Assembly (NCBI GenBank): GCA_041477005.1 | Contig: JBGOUJ010000183.1 | Span: 1 to 12,078, forward strand | Source: JBGOUJ01 sp041477005 | GTDB taxonomy: Bacteria; Acidobacteriota; Terriglobia; Bryobacterales; JACQDG01 | DNA length: 12,078 nucleotides | Direction of reading: 5' to 3' | In this document: one piece after another, positions 1 through 7,367 of the stretch | Position numbering within the stretch: position 1 is the first letter of the stretch | How the letters are laid out: each line of letters opens with the position of its first letter | The notes under the pieces: generated by a model | Seen by the model: only the letters and a program-made list of their open reading frames with translations | What the model was told of the DNA's origin: nothing | Databases searched by the model: none | Position numbers and translations under genes: made by a program

Positions 1-1
1 A

Positions 2-1906
2 GTCGAGAATGCGCCGAAGCTACTGGCCGGCTGCACACTCCCGGTAAGCGATGGCATGGTGGTGCGGACCGAGTCGCCGGCCGTGGTCCAGGCGCGCAAG
101 TCGACGCTCGAGTTCCTGCTCACCAACCACCCGCTCGACTGTCCCGTCTGCGATAAAGGCGGCGAATGCGAGCTGCAGGACATGGCCTTCCGCTACGGCG
201 CGGGGGAAAGCCGGTTCACGGAGGTCAAAGAGCACCGCGAGGAGCAGCAGTGGTCGCCGGTGGTTTACTTTGATGGGCCGCGCTGCATTCTGTGCTTCCG
301 CTGCGTGCGGATCTGCAACGAGGGCATGGGCGTCGGGGCGCTGGGGGTCATCAACCGGGGCGCCCACTCCGAGATCGCGCCGAACAAGGGCGATCACCTG
401 GAGTGCGACGAATGCGGAATGTGCATCGACATCTGCCCGGTGGGGGCGCTGACCAGCGGCGCTTACCGCTACAAGACCCGGCCGTGGGAGATGGAATACG
501 CCGGCACGATCTGCACCCATTGCGCGGACGGCTGCAAGACGACCCTGAGCGTGCGCAATGGCATAGTGATCCGGGGCAACAACCGGGACCGCTCGGGGAT
601 CAATGGCGAGTTCCTGTGCATCAAGGGGCGGTACGCCTTTGACTTCCTGGAGCACCCGGAGCGGCTGCACACGCCGCTGGTCCGTCGCGACGGCGAGCTG
701 CGACCGGTGAGCTGGCTGGAAGCGATCGCGACGGTGGCCGGGAAGTTTAAGGAAGTGCGGGAGCGGGGCGGGACGTTCGGCGTGATCGGTTCGACGCGCA
801 CCACCAACGAAGAGAACTTCTACTTGCAGAAGTTCGCCCGGCAGTGGCTCCAGACCAACAACATCGACCACCATCGCTCCGGCGACGTCGTTTCGCTGCT
901 GGATGCACTGGCGGGGCGGCCGCAGCCGCTGGCCACTACGGCCGATCTCTACACGGCGAGCGCCGTATTGATCGCCGGGACCGACCTGTCGCTACAGCAC
1001 CCGATGCTGGCGTTTCAGGTGCGCGCCAACCGGCGGCGCCACGGGGCGCGAGTCTACGTCGTCAACCCTTGGCCCACGCGGGAGGAGAAGGGCGCAACGC
1101 AAGTGGTGCGGGCGCGGGGGATCTCGGGCGTGGAATCGATCCGCGAGAAGCTGGCGGGCGAGACCGGCCTGGTGGTTTTGTTCGGCGATCAGATCAAGGG
1201 CGCGGACGTCAGGCGGCTGGTGGCCCTGCTGCCGGAAACCGCCCGTTACGTGCCGCTGGTCGATTACGCGAATTCCCGAGGCGCGATGGACATGGGTCTG
1301 TTGCCGGACCTTTTGCCGGGCTATGCGCCGGCCGCGCGGTGGGGGTGGAGCCTCGAGGAGATGGTCCTGACGGCGCAACAGGGCGGCCTCGACGTGCTGT
1401 GGGCGGTCGGAGCCAATCCGCTCGAAGGCGCCCCGGCCTCGAAGGCATTCCTGGTGGTTCAGGAGCTGTTTTTGACCGAAACAGCGAGGCTGGCCGACGT
1501 GGTGTTGCCGGCCGCAGCGGCCTACGAGAAAACAGGAAGCTTCACGAATGTTTGCGGCGAAGCGCAACGGCTGAAGAAGGGGCCGAGCTCGAATGGGCCG
1601 AAGACGGACCTGGAGATTATGGGCCTGATCGCCCGGCAACTGGGCCACGAGCTGGCGCCGCCGCTGCCGGAGGCGGTCTTCGAAGAGATTCGCCGCTCGG
1701 TCCCGGGATACAACGTTCCCTACGCCCGGTTCGTCAAGGGTGAAGCGGTGCAGACGGTGTTTCCGAACAGCCGCATCGCCCATCGCGGCCAGCCGGAAGC
1801 GATTCGTAGCTCGCGCGACAGCCTGTTTACTTCGGGCAGCTTGGGGCGGTACTGCCACGTGTTGCAAGCGGTGGTAGAGAAAGACCTTTTGCGCGTCGAG
1901 GAATAA
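2..1906 (+). CDS. nuoG: NADH-quinone oxidoreductase subunit G (5' partial)
   Basis: This is the large iron-sulfur subunit of the complex I peripheral arm, passing electrons from NuoE/F towards the quinone site. The frame is open from base 2, so the true start and most of the N-terminal [2Fe-2S] domain lie upstream; 634 residues are visible (numbered from base 2). C11 matches the last ligand of that [2Fe-2S] cluster. H43, C47, C50 and C56 form the His-Cys3 [4Fe-4S] motif (TNHPLDCPVC). C95/98/101/105 and C135/138/141/145 are two complete CxxCxxCxxxC motifs. C171/174/178 plus C206 match the extra N7 cluster at the start of the molybdopterin-oxidoreductase-like domain, which fills the remainder. 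An internal ATG at base 56 is not the start, because the conserved domain continues upstream of it. The TAA stop overlaps the nuoH ATG by one base. The two ferredoxin-like clusters resemble formate dehydrogenase and [FeFe]-hydrogenase subunits, so a relative is conceivable, but the nuoH-N context settles NuoG. Confidence 0.95.
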   Translation, partial: VENAPKLLAGCTLPVSDGMVVRTESPAVVQARKSTLEFLLTNHPLDCPVCDKGGECELQDMAFRYGAGESRFTEVKEHREEQQWSPVVYFDGPRCILCFRCVRICNEGMGVGALGVINRGAHSEIAPNKGDHLECDECGMCIDICPVGALTSGAYRYKTRPWEMEYAGTICTHCADGCKTTLSVRNGIVIRGNNRDRSGINGEFLCIKGRYAFDFLEHPERLHTPLVRRDGELRPVSWLEAIATVAGKFKEVRERGGTFGVIGSTRTTNEENFYLQKFARQWLQTNNIDHHRSGDVVSLLDALAGRPQPLATTADLYTASAVLIAGTDLSLQHPMLAFQVRANRRRHGARVYVVNPWPTREEKGATQVVRARGISGVESIREKLAGETGLVVLFGDQIKGADVRRLVALLPETARYVPLVDYANSRGAMDMGLLPDLLPGYAPAARWGWSLEEMVLTAQQGGLDVLWAVGANPLEGAPASKAFLVVQELFLTETARLADVVLPAAAAYEKTGSFTNVCGEAQRLKKGPSSNGPKTDLEIMGLIARQLGHELAPPLPEAVFEEIRRSVPGYNVPYARFVKGEAVQTVFPNSRIAHRGQPEAIRSSRDSLFTSGSLGRYCHVLQAVVEKDLLRVEE

Positions 1907-3096
1907 TGGCTTTCTATCTGCTCGCCGTTGTCAAGGCCCTGGTGCTGCTCGGCATCCTGTTGCTGACGCTGGTTTACATTCAATGGGTCGAGCGAAAGGT
2001 GATCGCGCATATCCAGGGCCGGTGGGGGCCGTTTCGCGTGGGGCCGCACGGGCTGCTGCAGCCGATTGCCGACACCCTGAAGCTGCTCTTCAAGGAAGAC
2101 CTCATCCCGCCACAGGCCAATAAATTCGTCTTCTTGCTCGCGCCGTTTCTGGCGGCCAGCCTGGCGCTGCTTTCGATCGCGGTAATCCCGTTCGGCGGCG
2201 AGGTCGAGGTCTTCGGCGTCAAGACCTGGATGCAGTTGACCGATCTGAATATCGGGCTGCTGTTCATCTTCGCCGTGACCTCGCTCGGGGTTTATGGCAT
2301 CGCCTTGGCCGGGTGGGCCTCCAACAACAAGTATTCCCTGCTCGGCGGGCTGCGCAGCGCGGCGCAGATGATCAGCTATGAGCTGAGTCTCAGCCTGGGG
2401 GTTGTGGGGGTTCTTTTGCTGGCGGGCAGCCTGAGCTTGCGGCAGATCGTTCAGGCGCAGGCGGGCTACTACTGGGGATTCCTGCCGCGGTGGAACCTGT
2501 TTCACGGGCCGTGGCCGCAATTGGTTGGGTTCCTGGTCTACCTCACTGCCGCCTTTGCGGAAACCAATCGCGTGCCGTTCGATCTGCCGGAAGCGGAAAC
2601 GGAGCTGGTGGCCGGCTTTCACACCGAGTACAGCAGCATGAAGTTCAGCATGTTTTTCATGGCCGAATACGCCAACATGATCACGGTGTCTTGCCTGGCG
2701 ACGGTTTTGTTTCTGGGCGGCTGGCAGCCGCCGCTGCCGGCAAGCTGGGGCATCAACTACGCGCCGGTGCTTTTGGGCGCCGGGGCGGCCGCGATGCTGT
2801 TCGTTCACAGCCAGGCGGCTTTCGCGGGGAAGCAGCGCGTCAGCATGCAGGTCTTCGGAATGGTGGCGGCCCTTTGGGGGGCGGCGTTTCTGTTTGCGCC
2901 GGTACGAACCTTTTTCTCTCCCCTGTTCTGGTTTGCAGTCAAGAGCGGCTTCTTCCTGTTCCTCTACATATGGGTTCGTGGTACGCTGCCGCGCTTTCGC
3001 TACGATCAACTCATGAATTTCGGTTGGAAGGTCCTGTTTCCGGTTGGGGTGGCCAATGTGTTGGCCACGGGACTCATGGTCGCGGTTTTCGGATAA
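1906..3096 (+). CDS. nuoH: NADH-quinone oxidoreductase subunit H
   Basis: This is the heel subunit of the complex I membrane arm. It forms the quinone chamber with NuoB/D and links it to the proton-pumping modules. Family hallmarks are WVERKVIAHIQGRWGPFRVG (residues 27-46), LLQPIADTLKLLFKED (50-65), and the acidic loop AETNRVPFDLPEAETELVAG (218-237) followed by the EYSSMKF segment, ending with RFRYDQLMNFGWK (363-375). It is predicted to be polytopic. At 396 residues it is clearly longer than E. coli NuoH (325), mainly through a stretch around residues 277-337 between the 'LGGWQPP' region and the last conserved helices, which contains two additional hydrophobic segments. The ATG overlaps the nuoG stop (TAATG), with GAGGA a few bases upstream, so translation is probably coupled to nuoG. 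Unlike most nuo operons, the next gene is nuoJ and not nuoI. Confidence 0.97.
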   Translation: MAFYLLAVVKALVLLGILLLTLVYIQWVERKVIAHIQGRWGPFRVGPHGLLQPIADTLKLLFKEDLIPPQANKFVFLLAPFLAASLALLSIAVIPFGGEVEVFGVKTWMQLTDLNIGLLFIFAVTSLGVYGIALAGWASNNKYSLLGGLRSAAQMISYELSLSLGVVGVLLLAGSLSLRQIVQAQAGYYWGFLPRWNLFHGPWPQLVGFLVYLTAAFAETNRVPFDLPEAETELVAGFHTEYSSMKFSMFFMAEYANMITVSCLATVLFLGGWQPPLPASWGINYAPVLLGAGAAAMLFVHSQAAFAGKQRVSMQVFGMVAALWGAAFLFAPVRTFFSPLFWFAVKSGFFLFLYIWVRGTLPRFRYDQLMNFGWKVLFPVGVANVLATGLMVAVFG

Positions 3097-3123
3097 AGGA
3101 AAGGCAAAAGGCAAGAATTAAAG

Positions 3124-3129
3124 AAGGAG
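3124..3129 (+). promoter_or_regulatory. Strong Shine-Dalgarno far upstream of nuoJ
   Basis: AAGGAG is a near-perfect ribosome binding site, yet it ends 38 bases before the nuoJ ATG. A GTG at 3142 lies 12 bases downstream and opens a 15-codon frame ending at a TAG (3187-3189) that overlaps the nuoJ start region. No good Shine-Dalgarno lies close to the nuoJ ATG. An ATT at 3132, in frame with nuoJ, is too close to be used. Whether the site serves nuoJ after folding of the intervening hairpin, or a small leader, cannot be decided from sequence. Confidence 0.5.
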
Positions 3130-3143
3130 ACATTCTTTTTAGT

Positions 3144-3159
3144 GCCGCCCCCCGGCGGC
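3144..3159 (+). other. GC hairpin between the Shine-Dalgarno and the nuoJ start
   Basis: GCCGCC (3144-3149) and GGCGGC (3154-3159) are perfect inverted repeats around a four-C loop, giving a stable six-pair all-GC stem. There is no U-run after it, so it is not an intrinsic terminator. It may shorten the distance between the upstream ribosome site and the nuoJ ATG, or modulate translation or mRNA stability. The function is inferred. Confidence 0.5.
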
Positions 3160-3167
3160 TCCGGCTC

Positions 3168-3662
3168 ATGGACATTTTCCTGTTTTTAGTTTTCGCTCTG
3201 CTGGCAGTGGGGTGCGCGGTCAATCTGCTCTTGCAGCGGCACCCGATTGCGAGTGCGCTGTCGCTGATCGGCGTGATGGGGTCGCTCGCCGTGCTCTACC
3301 TGCTGCTGGGGGCCGAGTTTATCGCCGCCATTCAGGTGATCGTGTATGCCGGGGCGATCATGGTGCTGTTCGAGTTTGTCATCATGCTGCTCAACGCCGG
3401 GCAGGAGGAGCGCACGCGGCGGTCGAAGCTGGCTCGCACGCTGGGGTTTCCGCTGTTCGCCGTTCTGCTCGTCGAGCTCGGTTACGTTCTTTACCGGCAG
3501 TTTGCAAAGGCGCCAGCGGTGCAATTTGGCGGCTTCATCGGCTCGACCGAGGTGTTGGGGCGGGCGCTTTTCCGCGAGTATGTACTGCCGTTCGAGGTCA
3601 CCTCGGTGCTGTTCCTGGTGGCCGTCGTGGGGGCGATCGTGTTGGGGCGCAGAGAGATTTGA
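3168..3662 (+). CDS. nuoJ: NADH-quinone oxidoreductase subunit J
   Basis: This is a small membrane subunit of complex I, next to NuoH and NuoK, whose third helix is thought to take part in coupling quinone chemistry to proton pumping. The signature is YAGAIMVLFEFVIMLLNAG at residues 60-78, with a hydrophobic N-terminus and a C-terminal helix ending in RREI; total 164 residues, normal for the family. The start chosen is the ATG at 3168, giving MDIFLFLVFALLAVG, because it places the first helix at the N-terminus as in homologues. The frame extends further upstream inside nuoH but that part is not NuoJ-like. E69 lies in the middle of the conserved third helix, where E. coli has a valine. nuoK begins two bases after the stop. 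Confidence 0.95.
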   Translation: MDIFLFLVFALLAVGCAVNLLLQRHPIASALSLIGVMGSLAVLYLLLGAEFIAAIQVIVYAGAIMVLFEFVIMLLNAGQEERTRRSKLARTLGFPLFAVLLVELGYVLYRQFAKAPAVQFGGFIGSTEVLGRALFREYVLPFEVTSVLFLVAVVGAIVLGRREI

Positions 3663-3664
3663 CG

Positions 3665-3973
3665 ATGCATCCGGTTCCACTTTCCTGGTACCTGGTTTTG
3701 AGCGCGGTCCTGTTCTGCCTGGGCGTGGCGGGGTTCTTGTTCAAGCGCAACATCATCACCATCTTCATGTCGATCGAGCTGATGCTCAACGCGGTGAACC
3801 TGAGCTTCGTGGCCTTCGCCTACTATTGGAAACAGATCGCCGGGCACATTTTTGTCTTCTTCGTGATCGTGGTGGCGGCGGCGGAGGCCGCAGTGGGGCT
3901 GGGCATCATCATCGCCGTGTTTCGGAACCGGCAGACGCTCAATGTGGATGATGTCTCGAGGATGCGGCTTTGA
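3665..3973 (+). CDS. nuoK: NADH-quinone oxidoreductase subunit K
   Basis: This is a three-helix, MrpC-like membrane subunit of complex I (102 residues, typical length about 100). The ATG at 3665 follows the nuoJ stop by two bases, with a purine-rich GAGAG upstream. Conserved features are SIELMLNAVNLSFVAF (about residues 37-52), containing the membrane glutamate needed for proton translocation, and the glutamate in VVAAAEAAVGLGIIIAVFR (about 72-90). It ends with the family-typical polar tail containing NVDDVS. Its stop overlaps the nuoL start by four bases (TTGA), which suggests coupled translation. Confidence 0.96.
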   Translation: MHPVPLSWYLVLSAVLFCLGVAGFLFKRNIITIFMSIELMLNAVNLSFVAFAYYWKQIAGHIFVFFVIVVAAAEAAVGLGIIIAVFRNRQTLNVDDVSRMRL

Positions 3974-5835
3974 CGAAGAGTCTGCACTTGTGGCTGATCC
4001 CGGCGTTGCCGCTCGCCGGGTTCCTGATCAACGGGCTGCTGGGGAGGCGGCTCTCGAAGGCCGCCGTCAACGTTGTGGGGCTGGCGAGCGTCGGTCTCGC
4101 CTTTGCGTGGACGCTGCACGTCTTCTTGGCCGCACAGGGTATCGCTCTGCCGCACGTCGAGCGCTACTTCACCTGGATCGAGAGCGGTGAGCTGAGCGTC
4201 GACTGCGCCTTCTACCTGGACCGGCTCACGCTGGTGATGCTGCTGGTGGTGACCGGCGTGGGGACAATCATCCATTTCTACTCCGTCGGCTACATGGCCC
4301 ACGAGGGCGGCTACTATCGCTTCTTCGCCTTCCTGAACCTGTTCATGTTCTTCATGCTGACGCTGGTCCTGGCCGCCAATTACCTTTTGCTGTTCGTGGG
4401 CTGGGAGGGCGTGGGGCTGGCGAGTTATCTGCTGATCGGGTTTTGGTTCCGCAAGAAGAGCGCCGCCGATGCCGGGAGGAAGGCGTTCATCGTGAACCGC
4501 ATCGGCGATTTCGGTTTCTCGCTGGGGATGTTTCTGATCTACCTTACGTTCCGGTCGCTCGATTTCAGCGCCGTTCTGCCCAAAGCCCCAGGCGCGGATG
4601 GCGGCGTGCTGACCGCGATCGCCTTGCTGCTGTTTCTCGGGGCGACAGGCAAGTCGGCGCAATTGCCGCTTTACGTCTGGCTGCCGGACGCCATGGAGGG
4701 CCCGACGCCCGTTTCGGCGCTGATCCACGCTGCGACCATGGTGACGGCGGGCGTTTACATGGTGGCGCGATCGGCGCCGATCTTTTCCCATTCGCCGGCG
4801 GCGATGGATGTGGTAGCGGTGGTGGGGCTGGCCACCGCGTTTTTCGCCGCCACCATCGGGCTCGCGCAGACCGACATCAAGAAAGTCCTGGCTTACTCGA
4901 CCATTTCCCAGCTTGGATACATGTTTCTGGCCCTCGGCGTTGGGGGATTCGGCGCCGGGATCTTTCACCTGATGACCCACGCCTTCTTCAAAGCGCTGCT
5001 GTTTCTGGGGGCGGGGAGCGTGATTCACGCGGTCAGCGGCGAGCAGGATATGCGGCGTATGGGGGGACTAGCCAAAAAGATTCCTATTACGTGCGCCACC
5101 TTCGTGGTGGGAGCGCTGGCGATCTCCGGCGTGCCGCCGCTCGCCGGGTTTTACAGTAAGGACGAAATCCTGCTGCACGCTTTCGAGCGCTCGCCCGTTC
5201 TTTATGCCATCGGTGTTTTTACCGCGATGTTGACCGCCTTCTACGTTTTTCGCGCTGTGTTTCTGACGTTCTACGGAGAGTCGCGGGTCAGCGCGGAGGC
5301 AGCACACCACCTGCATGAATCTCCGCCGGTGATGACGATTCCGCTGCTGCTGCTGGCGGCGCTCTCGAGTGTGGGTGGATGGCTCCCCGTGCCGCGGTGG
5401 CTGGGCGCGGCGGCAGAAGCACCGGTCGAGCATGGCTTGGAGCATGGGCTGGAGATGGCCCTGATGGCCGCTTCTGTTTTTGCGGGGTTGGCGGGGATCG
5501 CCCTGGCTTACTGGCTCTACGTGGCCCGTCCCGAGATCAGCGAGCGGCTGGCCGTTCGGGCCGGGGCGCTCTACCGGATGGTGCTCAATAAATATTACGT
5601 GGACGAGATTTACGGGGCGGTGATCGTGCGGCCCCTGCTCGCGATTTCGACCGGGTTCTTCTGGAAATGGATGGATGCGGGTGTGATCGACGGAACGGTG
5701 AATCTGGTGGGCCGGCGATCGGCCGGAGCGGGCGATGTGCTGCGGCGTTTGCAATCGGGCAACATCCGCAGCTATGCGGGCTGGGTGGTGCTGGGGGCGG
5801 TGTTGGTGGTAGCGGCGGTTCTCTGGAGAGTCTAA
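3970..5835 (+). CDS. nuoL: NADH-quinone oxidoreductase subunit L
   Basis: This is the distal antiporter-like proton-pumping subunit of complex I (Mrp-type). It has 621 residues against 613 in E. coli. The pump residues are present: E146 in VGWEGVGLASYLLIGFW, K228 in GATGKSAQLPLYVWLPDAME, and K341 in THAFFKALLFLGAGS. The SGVPPLAGFYSKDEI segment (386-400) is also standard. The C-terminus carries the LNKYYVDEIYGAVIVRP region and the long lateral helix with its terminal membrane anchor, complete to residue 621. The start is a TTG (3970) overlapping the nuoK stop, with GAGGA about eight bases upstream; no ATG in this frame lies near enough to be the start. The tail contains a repeated EHGL EHGL before the penultimate hydrophobic helix. 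The stop overlaps the nuoM ATG by one base. Confidence 0.96.
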   Translation: MTKSLHLWLIPALPLAGFLINGLLGRRLSKAAVNVVGLASVGLAFAWTLHVFLAAQGIALPHVERYFTWIESGELSVDCAFYLDRLTLVMLLVVTGVGTIIHFYSVGYMAHEGGYYRFFAFLNLFMFFMLTLVLAANYLLLFVGWEGVGLASYLLIGFWFRKKSAADAGRKAFIVNRIGDFGFSLGMFLIYLTFRSLDFSAVLPKAPGADGGVLTAIALLLFLGATGKSAQLPLYVWLPDAMEGPTPVSALIHAATMVTAGVYMVARSAPIFSHSPAAMDVVAVVGLATAFFAATIGLAQTDIKKVLAYSTISQLGYMFLALGVGGFGAGIFHLMTHAFFKALLFLGAGSVIHAVSGEQDMRRMGGLAKKIPITCATFVVGALAISGVPPLAGFYSKDEILLHAFERSPVLYAIGVFTAMLTAFYVFRAVFLTFYGESRVSAEAAHHLHESPPVMTIPLLLLAALSSVGGWLPVPRWLGAAAEAPVEHGLEHGLEMALMAASVFAGLAGIALAYWLYVARPEISERLAVRAGALYRMVLNKYYVDEIYGAVIVRPLLAISTGFFWKWMDAGVIDGTVNLVGRRSAGAGDVLRRLQSGNIRSYAGWVVLGAVLVVAAVLWRV

Positions 5836-7367
5836 TGCCTGCCTTGCTCAATGCCGTCTTGCTCGTGCCGCTGGCGGGCTTTGCCGTTGTGCTGCTGCTG
5901 CCGCGCCGCGACCCGGGCTTGATCCGCTGGATGGCGCTGTTCTTCTCGCTGGCCGCCTTTGTGTGTTCGCTGCCGCTGGCCTCCGCTCCCGTGCAGTCCG
6001 GGTTCCAATGGGAGACCAACTTTTCCTGGATCGATAGCCCGCCGATTCGGTATCACATCGGTATCGACGGCATTAGCTTGTGGCTGGTGCTGCTGGTGAC
6101 TTTTTTGACGCCCATCGCCGTTCTCGCCTCCTGGAAGTCGATCGAGTCGCGGGTGAAGGAGTTCTTCCTCTTCTTGCTGCTGCTCGAGGCGGGGATGATC
6201 GGCGTGTTCGTGGCGCTGGACCTGTTTCTCTTCTACGTCTTCTGGGAAGTCATGCTGGTACCCATGTATTTCCTAATCGGCGTGTGGGGACACGAGCGGC
6301 GGATCTATGCGGCGATGAAGTTTTTCCTCTACACGATGGCTGGCTCGGTGCTGATGCTGGCGGCGATTTTGTGGCTCTACAACCGGACCCAGACGTTCGA
6401 TTTCCCGGTCCTGCTGGAGCGAGTGGGGACGGCGGTGAACGGTGGGCAGCAGTCGCTGCTGTTTCTGGCCTTCTTCTTCGCGTTCGCCATCAAGGTACCG
6501 CTGTTTCCCCTGCACACCTGGCTGCCCGACGCTCACGTGGAAGCGCCCACGGCGGGATCGATCCTGCTGGCCTCGGTGCTGCTGAAGATGGGGGCTTACG
6601 GCATGCTGCGGTTCTGCCTGCCGCTGTTTCCGCAGGCGGCGCGCGACATGGCGCCGTTCATTTCGGGGCTGGCAATCATCGGCATCCTTTACGGCGCGCT
6701 GGTGTGCCTGGTGCAGCCGAACATGAAAAAGCTGGTGGCGTACTCGTCGGTGAGCCACATGGGATTCGTGGTGCTGGGAATTTTCAGCTTCACGCAATTG
6801 GGGGCGGACGGCGCGGTCTACCAGATGTTGAGTCACGGGATCTCGACCGGGGCGCTGTTCCTGCTGGTGGGGATGCTCTATGAGCGCCGCCATTCGCTCG
6901 AGATCGCCGCGTACGGCGGCGTGGCCACGCCGGCGCCGCGCCTGGCGACGGTTTTCCTGATCACCACGCTGGCCAGCGCCGGGCTGCCAATGCTCAATAA
7001 CTTCGTCGGCGAGTTCCTGGTGTTGCAGGGCACAGCCGAGGCCAATTACCGCTACACGGTGCTGGCGGCGATCGGGGTGATTCTGGCGGCCTGGTATATG
7101 CTGTGGCTCTACCAGCGCGTTTTCCTGGGCGAGGCCACCGAAGACACGGGCGCGCACCTGACCGACCTGGGCGGGCGAGAGCTGGCTGCCGTCGTGCCGT
7201 TGATCGTCCTGATGGTCTGGATGGGTGTCTATCCGAAGACCTTCCTGTCCCGCATCAGCCCCAGTACCGGCCGGGCACTCGAGCCGATGGAGCTGCGCGT
7301 CGGGATACCGCACCCGGCTTTTCCGCTACCTGCTCTCCCGCTCCCCCTCTATGCCCGATCGCATTGA
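5835..7367 (+). CDS. nuoM: NADH-quinone oxidoreductase subunit M
   Basis: This is the middle antiporter-like proton-pumping subunit of complex I. It has 510 residues (E. coli NuoM 509). Visible hallmarks are HIGIDGISLWLVLL (74-87), YVFWEVMLVPMYFLIGVWG with E138, AFAIKVPLFPLHTWLPDAHV with K220, SVLLKMGAYGMLRF with K251, KKLVAYSSVSHMGFV, and the NNFVGEFLVL glutamate segment that distinguishes NuoM from NuoL. The ATG at 5835 overlaps the nuoL TAA, with GGAGAG four bases upstream; the frame stays open further upstream inside nuoL but is not NuoM-like there. The last ~20 residues form a proline-rich tail (HPAFPLPALPLPLYARSH). The bases that encode the end of this tail also contain the nuoN start, a 17-base overlap. 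Confidence 0.97.
   Translation: MPALLNAVLLVPLAGFAVVLLLPRRDPGLIRWMALFFSLAAFVCSLPLASAPVQSGFQWETNFSWIDSPPIRYHIGIDGISLWLVLLVTFLTPIAVLASWKSIESRVKEFFLFLLLLEAGMIGVFVALDLFLFYVFWEVMLVPMYFLIGVWGHERRIYAAMKFFLYTMAGSVLMLAAILWLYNRTQTFDFPVLLERVGTAVNGGQQSLLFLAFFFAFAIKVPLFPLHTWLPDAHVEAPTAGSILLASVLLKMGAYGMLRFCLPLFPQAARDMAPFISGLAIIGILYGALVCLVQPNMKKLVAYSSVSHMGFVVLGIFSFTQLGADGAVYQMLSHGISTGALFLLVGMLYERRHSLEIAAYGGVATPAPRLATVFLITTLASAGLPMLNNFVGEFLVLQGTAEANYRYTVLAAIGVILAAWYMLWLYQRVFLGEATEDTGAHLTDLGGRELAAVVPLIVLMVWMGVYPKTFLSRISPSTGRALEPMELRVGIPHPAFPLPALPLPLYARSH

Larger units (their letters stand above)
3097..3167 (+). other. nuoH-nuoJ spacer where nuoI is expected
   Basis: This 71-base spacer is the only sizeable gap in an otherwise overlapping operon. 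Its first half is strikingly A-rich against the GC-rich surroundings and has a short repeated unit (aaaggc aaaaggcaag). Its second half is GC-rich and contains a perfect hairpin. No reading frame or remnant with the CxxCxxCxxxCP motifs of NuoI can be seen. In standard nuo operons nuoI sits exactly here. Confidence 0.8.

Noticed and set aside
56..1906. ATG at base 56 as the true nuoG start
   Set aside because: The frame is open to the window edge and the upstream residues, including a cysteine in the expected place, match the end of the NuoG [2Fe-2S] domain.
1720..3114. Long minus-strand open frame of 464 codons
   Set aside because: It lies fully antisense to nuoG and nuoH, is rich in Arg, Gln, His and Asp without any domain pattern, and reflects the high-GC codon bias of the real genes.
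3097..3167. A degenerate nuoI pseudogene
   Set aside because: The spacer is only 71 bases and shows no Cys-rich coding remnant in any frame.
3823..5028. Minus-strand open frame of 401 codons
   Set aside because: It is antisense to nuoK and nuoL, with low-complexity charged composition, no recognisable motif and no ribosome site.
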